A stretch of DNA of 39,732 bases from JBDKUD01 sp050943315 (GCA_050943315.1 JBMNOY010000014.1:1-39732), one strand, 5' to 3'; shown: positions 1 to 8,629, numbered from the stretch's first letter. Translations and numbers: made by a program. Notes: a model not told the origin generated them from the sequence alone.

Positions 1-518
1 ATGTTCCAGGACAACATGGACAGGGACGGAAACAAAAACCCTCAGAATACGGTTTGCAACTGCGTGAAAAGCAAAAAACCAAACGCATTTATGGCTTGAT
101 GGAAAAGCAATTCCGCAACTATTTTAATAAAGCTGACCGTCAGCAGGGAATTACGGGTGTCAACTTGCTGGTACTGCTGGAGAGAAGATTTGATAATGTT
201 GTTTATCGCATGGGATTTGCTGCTTCCCGTAAAGAGGCTCGGCAGCTAATTAATCATGGCCATTTTACACTTAACGGTAAGAAGGCCAACATTCCTTCCA
301 TACTGCTTAAAGTTGGAGATGTTGTTCAAGTTAAAGATTCCAGCAGAGATTCTAACAAATTCCAGGAAATAAAGGATCAGGCAACCTATAAGACTCCTCC
401 CGAGTGGTTAAGTGTGGATGCTGAAAATTTAGTGGGTAAAGTTGAAGCTTATCCGACCAGGGAACAGATTGATACACCTGTTACTGAGCAGTTAATAGTT
501 GAACTTTATTCCAGATAA
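1..518 (+). CDS. rpsD: 30S ribosomal protein S4, 5'-truncated by window edge
   Basis: Small-subunit primary binding protein that nucleates 16S rRNA folding and often represses its own operon. The reading frame is already open at the first base (first whole codon at 3) and shows the S4 motif ending PGQHGQGR before the LREKQKTKRIYG block, so the gene begins upstream of the window. About 171 residues are visible of roughly 205-210 expected; the missing part is the N-terminal segment that may or may not carry a zinc knuckle. The S4 RNA-binding domain is present (LERRFDNVVYRMGF ... ASRKEARQLINHGH). A methionine is not available at the apparent internal start at 54, which is a leucine codon. It is followed 39 bp later by rpoA, the normal order in Firmicutes. 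Confidence 0.97.
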   Translation, partial: VPGQHGQGRKQKPSEYGLQLREKQKTKRIYGLMEKQFRNYFNKADRQQGITGVNLLVLLERRFDNVVYRMGFAASRKEARQLINHGHFTLNGKKANIPSILLKVGDVVQVKDSSRDSNKFQEIKDQATYKTPPEWLSVDAENLVGKVEAYPTREQIDTPVTEQLIVELYSR

Positions 519-557
519 GATATCTCATTAACTTCTAATCAGGAAGGAGGAGATAAT

Positions 558-1508
558 TTGCTAGAAATGGAAAAACCACGGATCGAATGTGTAGATAAAG
601 ATCCAGAGACTCATTATGGAAGGTTTGTCATTGAACCGCTGGAAAGAGGTTACGGAATAACCCTGGGTAACTCCTTGCGGCGGGTTCTGCTCTCATCCCT
701 GCCGGGAGCGGCAGTTACCTCCATTAAGATAGATGGGGTATTACATGAGTTCTCTACTATCCCAGGGGTACTGGAAGATACCACTGAGATGATTCTAAAC
801 ATTAAACAGATGGTTTTGAAATACGATGGCAATGAACGCAAAATAATTCGATTGGAACAGTCCGGGAAAAAGGATGTAACGGCTGGCGATATCGAACGTG
901 ATGCGGAAATAGAGATCCTCAATCCCGAACTTCATATTGCCAGTTTGGATGAGGAAGCCAGGCTCGTAATTGAGATGACGGTTGAACGCGGCCGAGGCTA
1001 TGTTAGTGCGGATCAACAACCTTGCAAAAATGAGGATATCGTTGGGTTAATACCGATCGATTCCATTTTTACCCCGGTAAAGAAGGTTAATTTTACCATA
1101 GATAATACCCGGGTAGGTAAGAGAACTGACTATGATAGTCTTACACTGGATGTATGGACTAATGGCAGTATTACTCCGGAAGAAGCGGTTAGCCTGTCAG
1201 CTCAGATATTAATCGAGTACCTCAAGTTATTTACCGAGATTGATGACACTTATGCTGAAGTAGAGATCCTGGTTGAAAAAGAGGAAGAGAAAAAAGACAA
1301 GGTTTTGGAAATGTCAATTGAGGAGCTGGAACTCTCAGTTCGTGCTTCTAATGGACTAAAACGCGCCAACATAAACACCGTGGGTGATTTAATTGAGAAA
1401 ACCCGCGAGGAAATGAGCAAGATTCGCAACCTAGGACAAAAATCACTTGAGGAAATTGAAAAGAAACTTAAGGAATTAGACCTGTCATTTAAGAAACCTG
1501 AGGATTAG
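558..1508 (+). CDS. rpoA: DNA-directed RNA polymerase alpha subunit
   Basis: Alpha subunit; its N-terminal domain dimerises and scaffolds beta/beta-prime, and its C-terminal domain contacts UP elements and activators. The 316-residue protein has the full N-terminal domain (RFVIEPLERGYGITLGNSLRR near residue 25; DSIFTPVKKVNF near 170) and the helix-hairpin-helix C-terminal domain (ELSVRASNGLKRANI, near residue 257), joined by an acidic linker (EKEEEKKDK). The start is TTG at 558, supported by an AGGAGGAG ribosome binding site just upstream. Length is usual for the family. It sits between rpsD and rplQ and is presumably co-transcribed with both. Confidence 0.98.
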   Translation: MLEMEKPRIECVDKDPETHYGRFVIEPLERGYGITLGNSLRRVLLSSLPGAAVTSIKIDGVLHEFSTIPGVLEDTTEMILNIKQMVLKYDGNERKIIRLEQSGKKDVTAGDIERDAEIEILNPELHIASLDEEARLVIEMTVERGRGYVSADQQPCKNEDIVGLIPIDSIFTPVKKVNFTIDNTRVGKRTDYDSLTLDVWTNGSITPEEAVSLSAQILIEYLKLFTEIDDTYAEVEILVEKEEEKKDKVLEMSIEELELSVRASNGLKRANINTVGDLIEKTREEMSKIRNLGQKSLEEIEKKLKELDLSFKKPED

Positions 1509-1523
1509 AAAGGAGGTAAACCA

Positions 1524-1865
1524 TTGAGTTACCGCAGACTAGGGTTTAGAAGTGATCATAGAAGAGCATTGCTCAGAAACTCAGTGACCTCTTTATTGGA
1601 ACATGAGAAGATTTCGACTACCGAGGCCAAGGGTAAGGAAATCAAAAAAATAGCTGAGAAGATGATAACCCTGGGTAAAAGAGGAGATCTTCATGCTATA
1701 CGCCAGGTGAATGCATATGTAATGAATGATGCTGTAGCCCACAAACTGGTTACCGATTTAGCAGAACGATTCCGGGACCGTCAGGGTGGCTATACCCGCC
1801 TGATAAAAACCGGATTCCGTAAAGGTGACGGTTCACCAATGGTTATTGTTGAATTAGTTGATTAG
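1524..1865 (+). CDS. rplQ: 50S ribosomal protein L17
   Basis: Large-subunit protein at the base of the ribosome near the exit tunnel. The 113-residue product starts with the family signature YRRLGFRSDHRRALLRN and keeps the central block ITTEAKGKEIKK-like sequence and the C-terminal MVIVELVD. The TTG start at 1524 follows an AGGAGGT site by 7 bases. It lies 15 bp after rpoA and ends 5 bp before ecfA1, whose start has no clear ribosome binding site of its own, which suggests translational coupling from rplQ into the transporter genes. Confidence 0.98.
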   Translation: MSYRRLGFRSDHRRALLRNSVTSLLEHEKISTTEAKGKEIKKIAEKMITLGKRGDLHAIRQVNAYVMNDAVAHKLVTDLAERFRDRQGGYTRLIKTGFRKGDGSPMVIVELVD

Positions 1866-1870
1866 TTGCT

Positions 1871-2695
1871 ATGATCCGTTTGGATAAGGTTATATACTAT
1901 TATCCGGGCAGCCCCAGGGCAGCTATACAAAATATCAGCCTGGAGCTTAATAAAGGCGATTTTACGGTAATAATGGGCAGGAATGCCAGCGGGAAATCCA
2001 CTCTGGCCCGTTTGCTAAACGGACTTCTTCTCCCTGATTCGGGCCGGGTGGAGGTGGATGGGCTAGACACAGGTAACCCGAGCCACATTAATGAGATTCG
2101 CAAAAAAGTTGGATTGCTCTTTGCTGAACCGGACAATCAGCTGGTATCCAACCTGGTGGAGGAAGATGTGGCTTTCGGTCCGGAAAATCTGGGATTACCA
2201 TCACGACAAATAAAAGCAAGAGTTGATACAGCTCTTAAATTGGTATCAATGGAGGATTATAAAAAATATCCTCCTCATCTTTTATCAGGGGGACAAAAAC
2301 AAAGAGTCTGCATTGCAGGTTTACTGGCCCTTCAGCCCGAGTACATGGTTTTAGACGAACCGACTTCTATGCTGGATACGAAGAGCCGTAGAGAGGTAAT
2401 GGAGACTTTTTGCCGCTTTAGGCGGAAAATGGGTACTTCTATAGTCTTAATCACTCATCATTTTGAAGATGCCTTGCAGGCAGACCGCATTATCGTATTG
2501 GATCAGGGGCAAGTGCAGTTAGATACTAAACCACTGGAATTATTAAGCAAGGCCGACCATTTAAAGGCATTGGGCTTGGAACCGGCGCCACTAACCAGTC
2601 TTATCGCGCAAATAAATCAGGACAGCGGTCTAAACATTCCGGTCGATATTGTAGAAATAGAACATTTGGTGAATATTTTATGCCAATTAAAGTAG
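1871..2695 (+). CDS. ecfA1: Energy-coupling factor transporter ATPase EcfA1
   Basis: One of two ATPases that drive an ECF-type vitamin/metal importer on the inner face of the membrane. The 274-residue protein has Walker A GRNASGKST (residues 36-44), a Q-loop (AEPDNQL, near 87), the ABC signature LSGGQ (138-142) and Walker B ending in LDEP (near 161), then the switch histidine ITHH. It starts 5 bp after rplQ without a good ribosome binding site and overlaps ecfA2 by 16 bp. The location after rplQ and before ecfA2-ecfT-truA is the standard Firmicutes arrangement. No substrate-binding S component is encoded nearby, so this is probably a shared group II module serving several S proteins. Confidence 0.95.
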   Translation: MIRLDKVIYYYPGSPRAAIQNISLELNKGDFTVIMGRNASGKSTLARLLNGLLLPDSGRVEVDGLDTGNPSHINEIRKKVGLLFAEPDNQLVSNLVEEDVAFGPENLGLPSRQIKARVDTALKLVSMEDYKKYPPHLLSGGQKQRVCIAGLLALQPEYMVLDEPTSMLDTKSRREVMETFCRFRRKMGTSIVLITHHFEDALQADRIIVLDQGQVQLDTKPLELLSKADHLKALGLEPAPLTSLIAQINQDSGLNIPVDIVEIEHLVNILCQLK

Positions 2696-3534
2696 ACCAT
2701 ATTAGTATTACTTACCAGCCCCATACACCCTTTGCACAAACCGCCCTGAAAAATATCTCGACATTTATAGAGGATGGCAGTGTTCTCGGGATAATGGGCG
2801 CTGCCGGTTCCGGTAAATCAACGCTCTTGCAGATATTGACCGGTCTTCTGGTTCCTGATCAGGGCAAGGTGGTAATAGATAACGAAGAAGTAAACCTGGC
2901 CAAAGGCAAAAAATTGCATCTACCGCAGCTTAAAGTGGGGTTAGTAATGCAGTTTCCCGAACGCCAGCTGTTTCAGCTCACCGTGGCTAGTGATATTGCC
3001 TTTGGACCGCAGAACCTGGGCTTTAACCGGGATGAGGTTCAACAAAGGGTGGAGTGGGCGATGGACATGGTGAACCTTCCCTACCAGAAATATGGTAAGA
3101 GGCCCCCACATCAGTTGAGCAGCGGCGAAAAGCGACTGGCAGCGATAGCCGGCATACTGGCCCTTAAGCCCCAGTACCTGCTTCTGGACGAACCTACTGC
3201 AGGTCTGGATGCGCCGGGGAGAAATCAGCTATTAGACTGTCTAAGGCGATTAAACCAGGATTATAACACTACCCTGGTTATCGTATCACACCAACTCAGT
3301 GAACTGTTGGAAGTGGGCACCCACCTTCTCATACTGGTTGAAGGCGAGGTGTTCAAACAGGGGGATATCTGGACCGTATTAAATGATCGTGAGGCTTTAA
3401 TAGAGCAAGGGTTTGATCTGCCGGTTGCCGGGGAGGTAATAAACAGGCTGAACCAAAGGGGCTGGGACCTGGATACCCGGGTAAGAAATAACTGTGCGGC
3501 CAGCCGGGCCATAGCCAGGGCTTTAAGGAAATAA
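2680..3534 (+). CDS. ecfA2: Energy-coupling factor transporter ATPase EcfA2
   Basis: Second ATPase of the ECF module; expected to form a heterodimer with EcfA1 and bind the coupling helices of EcfT. The 284-residue product has Walker A GAAGSGKST (40-48), a Q-loop with the EcfA-type MQFPERQLF (near 90), and Walker B LLLDEP (167-172) followed by the D-loop AGLD and switch histidine VSHQ. The ABC signature reads LSSGE (146-150) instead of the canonical LSGGQ, a visible departure. The ATG at 2680 lies inside the end of ecfA1, so the two are translationally coupled. A 111-bp spacer with short repeats separates it from ecfT. Confidence 0.95.
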   Translation: MPIKVDHISITYQPHTPFAQTALKNISTFIEDGSVLGIMGAAGSGKSTLLQILTGLLVPDQGKVVIDNEEVNLAKGKKLHLPQLKVGLVMQFPERQLFQLTVASDIAFGPQNLGFNRDEVQQRVEWAMDMVNLPYQKYGKRPPHQLSSGEKRLAAIAGILALKPQYLLLDEPTAGLDAPGRNQLLDCLRRLNQDYNTTLVIVSHQLSELLEVGTHLLILVEGEVFKQGDIWTVLNDREALIEQGFDLPVAGEVINRLNQRGWDLDTRVRNNCAASRAIARALRK

Positions 3535-3552
3535 GGAGAGTCTGTAAATTCA

Positions 3553-3615
3553 AAGCGGATTACGCGGATTTAATCAACACAGACTGACACAGATCTAAAT
3601 CTGAAGGACACAGAT
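3553..3615. repeat. 10-bp-phased degenerate repeats between ecfA2 and ecfT
   Basis: The spacer holds several near-copies of an eight-to-nine-base word that come in two flavours, ACGCGGATT (at 3562, with a variant at 3553) and ACACAGAT/C (at 3577, 3587 and 3608). Neighbouring copies are about 9-10 bases apart. The same two words recur in the argC-argJ and argF-argG spacers. No open reading frame covers them. They interrupt an otherwise tightly packed transporter operon. Confidence 0.6.
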
Positions 3616-3645
3616 AATTACCACTAACATTCAGGAGAGAAGTAG

Positions 3646-4434
3646 ATGATTACCCGCCTTAGTCTGGGTCAATATGTACCTGTAGAATCGATAATACATG
3701 CTCTGGACCCGCGGACTAAAATAATGCTGGTGGCGGTGTATATGATTGCTGTTTTTAATGCCCGCACCTACCTGCAATTCGGATTATTAGTTATTTCCTG
3801 TATATTAATATTGGTACTCAGCAGGGTTAATTATAAAATTTATGCAGGTGGCATAAAACCCTTTAGGTTTATTATCCTGGCTACAATTCTTGCGCAGGCA
3901 ATAATTATGCCCGGGACGCCAGTAATAAGCCTGCCGTTTATAGAGGTTAGCCGCCCGGGTTTAACGGCTGGGGTTCTGACTGGTCTGCGTCTGGTGCTAA
4001 TACTGGTAATGGCTCAGGTTTTAAGTACCACTACTACTCCCCTGGCTCTTACCGGGGGCATGCAGAAAATGCTCAAGCCATTGGGCAGGGTAAGCTTTCC
4101 CGTGACGGAAACGGTAATGATTATGAATACTGCTTTGCGGTTTATTCCTCTGTTCGTGGAGGAAGCAGATCGTATAAGGAAAGCACAGATGTGCCGGGGG
4201 GCAGGTCTAGGCCCAAGCAGTATTAAAAAAAGACTACTGAATATAATGGCTTTATTGATACCTTTATTTGTAAGTGCATTTAAGCGTGCTAATGATCTGG
4301 CCCAGGCCATGGAGGCCAGATGCTATACGGGCGGGGAAAGAACCAGTTTGTATGAACTCGGCCTGACAGGCAGGGATTATCTGGTTTTGACAATAATATT
4401 AATTTGGGCGCTGTTAGTCATAATTCCATGGTAA
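3646..4434 (+). CDS. ecfT: Energy-coupling factor transporter transmembrane protein EcfT
   Basis: Membrane scaffold that links the EcfA ATPases to a substrate-binding S protein. The 262-residue product begins GQYVPVESIIHALDPRTKI, the usual EcfT opening, and has several hydrophobic segments (about residues 27-60, 68-85, 100-130, 200-215 and 240-260). The coupling region contains the Ala-Arg-Gly-like motifs typical of the family: RKAQMCRGAG (near 180) and AQAMEARCY (near 222). An AGGAGAG site precedes the ATG at 3646. Downstream is truA, again the usual neighbour. Confidence 0.94.
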   Translation: MITRLSLGQYVPVESIIHALDPRTKIMLVAVYMIAVFNARTYLQFGLLVISCILILVLSRVNYKIYAGGIKPFRFIILATILAQAIIMPGTPVISLPFIEVSRPGLTAGVLTGLRLVLILVMAQVLSTTTTPLALTGGMQKMLKPLGRVSFPVTETVMIMNTALRFIPLFVEEADRIRKAQMCRGAGLGPSSIKKRLLNIMALLIPLFVSAFKRANDLAQAMEARCYTGGERTSLYELGLTGRDYLVLTIILIWALLVIIPW

Positions 4435-4457
4435 AAAGGGAATCCTGGAGGTGGAAC

Positions 4458-5198
4458 ATGGTACGTATAAAAATGATAATTCAATATGATGGTACCAATT
4501 ATCATGGTTTTCAAAAACAGCTAAATGCCCATACCATTCAGGAAGAAATAGAACACTGTCTGAACAAACTGACTGGCGAGAATATATCTGTTATTGGAGC
4601 CGGACGTACTGACGCCGGAGTACATGCCAGAGGACAGGTTATTGCCTTTGATACTGACTCCACCATACCACCGGAGAGGTTTGACCGTGCCTTAAACAGT
4701 ATACTGCCTGCTGATATACGGGTATTAAAGAGCCAATTGACCAGAGCTGACTTTAACCCCCGCTTTGATGCTATCGGAAAACAGTATCACTATCTTATCT
4801 ACCGAATAAGGGAACAGGCATTGTTTTTTCGTAATTATGCCTGCTTATGCAGCAGAGAGCTGAATGTAGAAGCAATGCAAAGAGCCTGTAGCTTTATTAC
4901 CGGAAAACATGATTTTAAAGGTTTTAGCTCCACCGGGTCCAGTGCTAAAACATCAATACGGACGGTAAGCTCCTGTTTCCTGGAAGATAAGGGCGCATTT
5001 TTAGTTCTTAATATAGCTGCGGATGGATTTTTGTATAACATGGTGCGCATAATAGCCGGAACGCTATTAGAGATAGGCCGGGGCCGGCTCGCATATGATA
5101 TTATTCCCGCAATTTTTGAAACCGGCGAGCGGTCTCTGGCTGGGCCCACGGCTCCGCCCCAGGGCCTTTATCTGGTTGCGGTTACATACCGGGAATAA
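4458..5198 (+). CDS. truA: tRNA pseudouridine(38-40) synthase TruA
   Basis: Isomerises uridine to pseudouridine at positions 38-40 of tRNA anticodon arms. The catalytic aspartate is in GAGRTDAGVHA (D52 counted from the chosen start), and the C-terminal GFLYNMVRIIAGTLLEIG block is also diagnostic. I chose the ATG at 4458, preceded by GGAGGTGG, giving 246 residues; the frame stays open upstream to 4404 but that extension would overlap ecfT and has no family-like sequence. It is the last gene of the rpsD-to-truA run; a separate promoter follows it. Confidence 0.96.
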   Translation: MVRIKMIIQYDGTNYHGFQKQLNAHTIQEEIEHCLNKLTGENISVIGAGRTDAGVHARGQVIAFDTDSTIPPERFDRALNSILPADIRVLKSQLTRADFNPRFDAIGKQYHYLIYRIREQALFFRNYACLCSRELNVEAMQRACSFITGKHDFKGFSSTGSSAKTSIRTVSSCFLEDKGAFLVLNIAADGFLYNMVRIIAGTLLEIGRGRLAYDIIPAIFETGERSLAGPTAPPQGLYLVAVTYRE

Positions 5199-5216
5199 CA
5201 AAAAATAGTTGTCTAG

Positions 5217-5246
5217 TTGACAAAGGTGGTAGCTTTTAGATAATAT
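5217..5246 (+). promoter_or_regulatory. Sigma-A-type promoter of rplM-rpsI
   Basis: A perfect -35 box TTGACA (5217-5222) is followed after 16 bases by GATAAT (5239-5244), with an overlapping TAATAT. Transcription would start near 5252, giving a leader of about 100 nucleotides before rplM. It lies immediately after the truA stop codon, so rplM-rpsI can be transcribed independently of the upstream cluster. Confidence 0.7.
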
Positions 5247-5257
5247 AAAAAGGTAGT

Positions 5258-5345
5258 CTCTACAATTATGCTTGGCTTCCGCCCCGTTGACGAGCATAAG
5301 CGAAGGGAAAGCAGAATATCACGGGTATTGTTATGTACAGGAGGG
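5258..5345 (+). promoter_or_regulatory. Structured rplM leader, possible L13 autoregulatory element
   Basis: The leader contains a hairpin with perfectly complementary arms TTATGCT (5266-5272) and AGCATAA (from about 5293) enclosing a GC-rich loop, and a shorter outer complementarity between ACAAT near 5261 and ATTGT near 5326. Firmicutes rplM-rpsI operons are known to carry an L13-binding leader at this position; whether this is a member of that family is inference from position and the presence of stems. The annotated start of rplM lies directly downstream. Confidence 0.45.
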
Positions 5346-5351
5346 AAACAC

Positions 5352-5786
5352 GTGAAAACGTATATCGCAAAACCAGCGGAAGTCGACCGCAAATGGTACG
5401 TAATAGATGCAACTAATCAAACACTGGGTAGATTGTGTTCCGAGGTTGCCTCCATTTTGCGCGGAAAACATAAACCTACTTATACCCCGCATGTTGATAC
5501 CGGAGATTTCGTCATTATTATCAATGCCAGTAAGATAAAACTCACTGGTGATAAACTGAACAAAAAGAAATATCGTTATCATACAGGGTATCCCGGTGGA
5601 CTTAAGGAGATGGATTACCGGACCCTGATGCAAAGAAAACCGGAAAAGGCTGTGGAAATAGCCGTTAAGGGTATGCTTCCCCATAATAAACTGGGCGCTA
5701 AAATGTACAAAAAGCTTAAGGTTTATCGTGGCAGTGAGCATCCCCATCAAGCTCAAAAACCTGAAGTTCGGGAACTTAGAGGGTAA
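5352..5786 (+). CDS. rplM: 50S ribosomal protein L13
   Basis: Early-assembly large-subunit protein. The 144-residue product opens with KTYIAKPAEVDRKWYVIDA and contains the conserved GRLCSEVASILRGKHKPTYTPH block and the C-terminal LKVYRGSEHPHQAQKPE. I use the GTG at 5352, preceded by AGGAGGG, because the homologous sequence begins there; the frame is open further upstream to 5268 but that part overlaps the structured leader. It is followed 11 bp later by rpsI. Confidence 0.97.
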   Translation: MKTYIAKPAEVDRKWYVIDATNQTLGRLCSEVASILRGKHKPTYTPHVDTGDFVIIINASKIKLTGDKLNKKKYRYHTGYPGGLKEMDYRTLMQRKPEKAVEIAVKGMLPHNKLGAKMYKKLKVYRGSEHPHQAQKPEVRELRG

Positions 5787-5797
5787 GGAGGACGCAA

Positions 5798-6190
5798 ATG
5801 GCTAAGGTACAATACTGGGGAACCGGAAGAAGAAAAAAAGCCGTCGCCAGGGTTAGACTCGTTCCCGGTGATGGTAATATAACCATAAATGATAGAAGTT
5901 TTGAAAATTTCTTTCCCAACAAAACAAGCCGGTTGATAGTTCAACAACCATTGGAATTAACTGCAATGACCGGAAGATTTGATGTTATATGCCGCGTAGC
6001 TGGCGGAGGAGTAACCGGACAGGCTGGTGCTATAAAATTAGGCATTGCTCGGGCACTGGTAAAAGCTAATCCAGATATCAGGCCGATGCTTAGAAGAGCA
6101 GGTTTCCTCACCCGTGATCCGCGCATGAAGGAAAGAAAGAAATACGGTCTGCACAAGGCCCGTAAAGCTCCCCAATACTCAAAACGTTAA
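5798..6190 (+). CDS. rpsI: 30S ribosomal protein S9
   Basis: Small-subunit head protein whose basic C-terminal tail reaches the P site. The 130-residue product has the family opening YWGTGRRKKAVARVRL, the GGGVTGQAGAIKLGIARAL block near residue 70, and the typical terminal GLHKARKAPQYSKR with the final lysine-arginine that contacts P-site tRNA. AAGGAGG precedes the ATG. A strong intrinsic terminator begins 14 bp after the stop, closing the rplM-rpsI unit. Confidence 0.98.
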   Translation: MAKVQYWGTGRRKKAVARVRLVPGDGNITINDRSFENFFPNKTSRLIVQQPLELTAMTGRFDVICRVAGGGVTGQAGAIKLGIARALVKANPDIRPMLRRAGFLTRDPRMKERKKYGLHKARKAPQYSKR

Positions 6191-6203
6191 TATTGGCTTA
6201 TGC

Positions 6204-6238
6204 AAAGCCTCGCTATCATATAGCGAGGCTTTTTATTT
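6204..6238 (+). terminator. Intrinsic terminator after rpsI
   Basis: Perfect 11-bp stem AGCCTCGCTAT / ATAGCGAGGCT (6206-6216 with 6220-6230) with a 3-base loop, extended by A-T pairs and followed by TTTTTATTTT. It ends the rplM-rpsI transcript. The 216 bp from here to cwlD hold no gene that I can see. Confidence 0.93.
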
Positions 6239-6454
6239 TCCTAAAAACTATGTGTTCTACCAGGCATCTACATAAAAAACCGCATAAATCCATAAAGATT
6301 TACCCTTGCGGGTATCACTGATGCTCCCTTCAGGCCGCAATTAAGAGCGCGCGTAATCTAATCACGCCAAACAATTAATTACAGTCATACTAATATATGC
6401 ATGCACCCGGGCATATATAAGAAGTAAATGCTTTTAAAACGGGAGGGGAAAAAG

Positions 6455-7207
6455 GTGTTTTTGGATAGGGCGGTGTTTATATCCAAATATAAAACTAACC
6501 TGGTGCTTATTGCCTTATTTTTATTGACCCTTGGCTATGCAACCGTAAAAACCAGCTACCATGAGGATAAAATGGTTCTGGGTTATGCGGTCCGCAACAA
6601 AGTAATCGTAGTTGATGCCGGTCATGGCGGCAAAGATCCGGGAGCGGTACGTGGAAATGTAAAGGAAAAGGATATTACCTTGTCGATTAGCAAAAAATTA
6701 GACCGGTTGCTGGGGCAGGCCGGAGCCGTAGTAATAATGACCAGGGAAACAGATACCGACCTGGCTGGAGAGGACTTCCGGGGTACGATGCGGGAGCGGA
6801 AAAGAAAAGATCTGGCCACCCGGGTGGATAAAGCCAATAAAGCCAAAGCTGATCTTTATATAAGTATCCATGCCAATGCCGATGTGAGCCCCAGATGGTC
6901 AGGGGCCCAAACCTTTTACTGTGGCAGCAGTGAAAAAAGTAGGTGTCTGGCAGAGGCTATTCAGCAGGAATTAACCCGGACTTTAGGGAATACTAAACGA
7001 AAAGCTAAAACGGGCAGTTATTACATATCTGATAATACTGAAATGACCGCCGTAATTGTAGAAGTAGGATTTTTGTCTAATCCCGAGGAAGCTAGTTTAT
7101 TGACTAATGACGAATATCAAAATAAAGTGGCCCAGGCCATCTTTTCCGGAATAGCCAAAGCCGAGGAACAAAACCAGCCGGCTACATCGTGGAAAATGAC
7201 ACCTTAA
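6455..7207 (+). CDS. cwlD: N-acetylmuramoyl-L-alanine amidase, CwlD type
   Basis: Cleaves the amide bond between muramic acid and the stem peptide; CwlD family members do this in spore cortex as the first step to muramic-delta-lactam. From the GTG at 6455 (GGGAGGGG site upstream) the protein has 250 residues: an N-terminal membrane anchor or signal segment (about 14-32), then an Amidase_3 domain with zinc ligands in DAGHGGKDPG (H57), E71 and SIHAN (H139), and the catalytic glutamate in VIVEVGFLSNPEEA (E203). An ATG at 6428 is in frame but has no ribosome binding site. Position downstream of rpsI matches cwlD in Bacillus. A related autolysin role cannot be excluded from sequence alone. Confidence 0.85.
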   Translation: MFLDRAVFISKYKTNLVLIALFLLTLGYATVKTSYHEDKMVLGYAVRNKVIVVDAGHGGKDPGAVRGNVKEKDITLSISKKLDRLLGQAGAVVIMTRETDTDLAGEDFRGTMRERKRKDLATRVDKANKAKADLYISIHANADVSPRWSGAQTFYCGSSEKSRCLAEAIQQELTRTLGNTKRKAKTGSYYISDNTEMTAVIVEVGFLSNPEEASLLTNDEYQNKVAQAIFSGIAKAEEQNQPATSWKMTP

Positions 7208-7234
7208 AGCCCTTTATTTTTAGGAGGTACTGCA

Positions 7235-8629
7235 ATGATCAGCTATACTTGTCTTTCCCCACACCCACCCCTAATCATTCCCGAAATTGGGGGAGACAGC
7301 CTCAATCAGGTGAAAGATACCGTGCAGGGTATGGAGAGCCTGGCCAGGCAAATGGCCCAGGCTGCTCCCGATGTTATCGTCTTTTTGACCCCCCATGGAA
7401 ATGTATTTGCCGACTGTTTGTCGTGCTTAAGTGAACCACAGCTAAGTGGTAATTTCAGCAGTTTTGGCCATGGGGAAATAGAACTTGAGCATGTTAATGA
7501 TTTAGCTATGATTGAAGAAATAGCCCGCTTAGCCTATGAACAGGAAATCGAATTTATTGGTATAACCGGACAATTAGCCCGCGAGCATCACTTACACGCC
7601 TCCTTGGACCATGGTATTTTAGTGCCGCTATACTATCTCAACCAGGCGGGTTTGACCGATACTCCTATAGTGGCTATCAGTATTGGCTTCTTACCCGTAC
7701 TGGATCTGTATAACTTCGGCCGTATACTGGCCCGGGCTGCCAATAATCGGGGCCGGAAGATGGCTATTGTGGCTTCGGGAGATATGTCTCACCGGCTTAG
7801 GGACGATGGCCCTTACCGGTTCAACCCGGATGGACCCCGTTATGATGAAACGATTAGGACCCTAATAATCGAGCAAAATATTAAGGAAATACTGAACCTG
7901 CCTCATTCCCTGCTGGAGAATGCTGGTGAATGCGGTTATCGGTCACTGGTAATAATGTTGGGGGCACTGGATGGAGTGGAATTTAAAAGCCAGGTATTCA
8001 GTTACCAGGGGCCGTTTGGGGTTGGCTACCTGACTGCCGGCTTTGAGCCTGTGGGGGAAAAACCCAGCTTATATGCCGAAATCCAGCAAGAACAAGCAGA
8101 GGCTATAAAGGCGAAACGACGCCAGGAGTCACTGCCGGTGCAACTGGCGCGGAAAACCCTGGAAGGCTATATAAAAACTGGACAAGCCCCGGCGCTTACC
8201 GACGAATTCAAATCGCTGCAGGGAAAAAAGGCGGCTGCTTTTGTATCCCTTAAGAAAAATGGCCAGCTCAGGGGATGTATCGGAACTATTGTTCCCTATC
8301 AACAGAATCTGGCTGAGGAGATAATAAACAATGCTATCAGTGCCGGAACTCGTGATCCCCGGTTTTCACCAGTAAGCGTCCAGGAGCTGGATCAACTGGT
8401 TTATTCAGTAGATATCTTGGGCACACCGGAACCCTGTACCCGGGAGGATTTAGATCCGCAGAAGTATGGGGTTATTGTAAGCCGGGGACATAAACGGGGG
8501 GTGCTCTTGCCTGCTTTGGAAGGTGTGGACAGCGTAGAGGAGCAGTTGGAAATCGCTCTGCAAAAGGCAGGCATATCCCGTGACCAGAAATATAAAATAG
8601 AAAGGTTTGAAGTACAGAGATTTACCTGA
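7235..8629 (+). CDS. Memo-like (LigB-fold)/AMMECR1 fusion protein (AmmeMemoRadiSam A/B)
   Basis: A 464-residue protein joining two conserved domains of unknown reaction. Residues about 1-270 resemble the class III extradiol dioxygenase/Memo fold, with metal-ligand-type histidines in SPHPPLIIPE (start) and TPHGNVF (near 50), and LDHGILVPLYYL and SGDMSHRL further on. Residues about 290-464 are an AMMECR1 domain, including ARKTLEGYI, the LRGCIGTI motif and GTRDPRFSPVS. AGGAGG precedes the ATG at 7235. The next gene is the radical SAM member of the same three-part set, here reduced to two genes by fusion. These families co-occur widely in bacteria and archaea, but their substrate is not established, so no specific function is assigned. 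Confidence 0.9.
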   Translation: MISYTCLSPHPPLIIPEIGGDSLNQVKDTVQGMESLARQMAQAAPDVIVFLTPHGNVFADCLSCLSEPQLSGNFSSFGHGEIELEHVNDLAMIEEIARLAYEQEIEFIGITGQLAREHHLHASLDHGILVPLYYLNQAGLTDTPIVAISIGFLPVLDLYNFGRILARAANNRGRKMAIVASGDMSHRLRDDGPYRFNPDGPRYDETIRTLIIEQNIKEILNLPHSLLENAGECGYRSLVIMLGALDGVEFKSQVFSYQGPFGVGYLTAGFEPVGEKPSLYAEIQQEQAEAIKAKRRQESLPVQLARKTLEGYIKTGQAPALTDEFKSLQGKKAAAFVSLKKNGQLRGCIGTIVPYQQNLAEEIINNAISAGTRDPRFSPVSVQELDQLVYSVDILGTPEPCTREDLDPQKYGVIVSRGHKRGVLLPALEGVDSVEEQLEIALQKAGISRDQKYKIERFEVQRFT

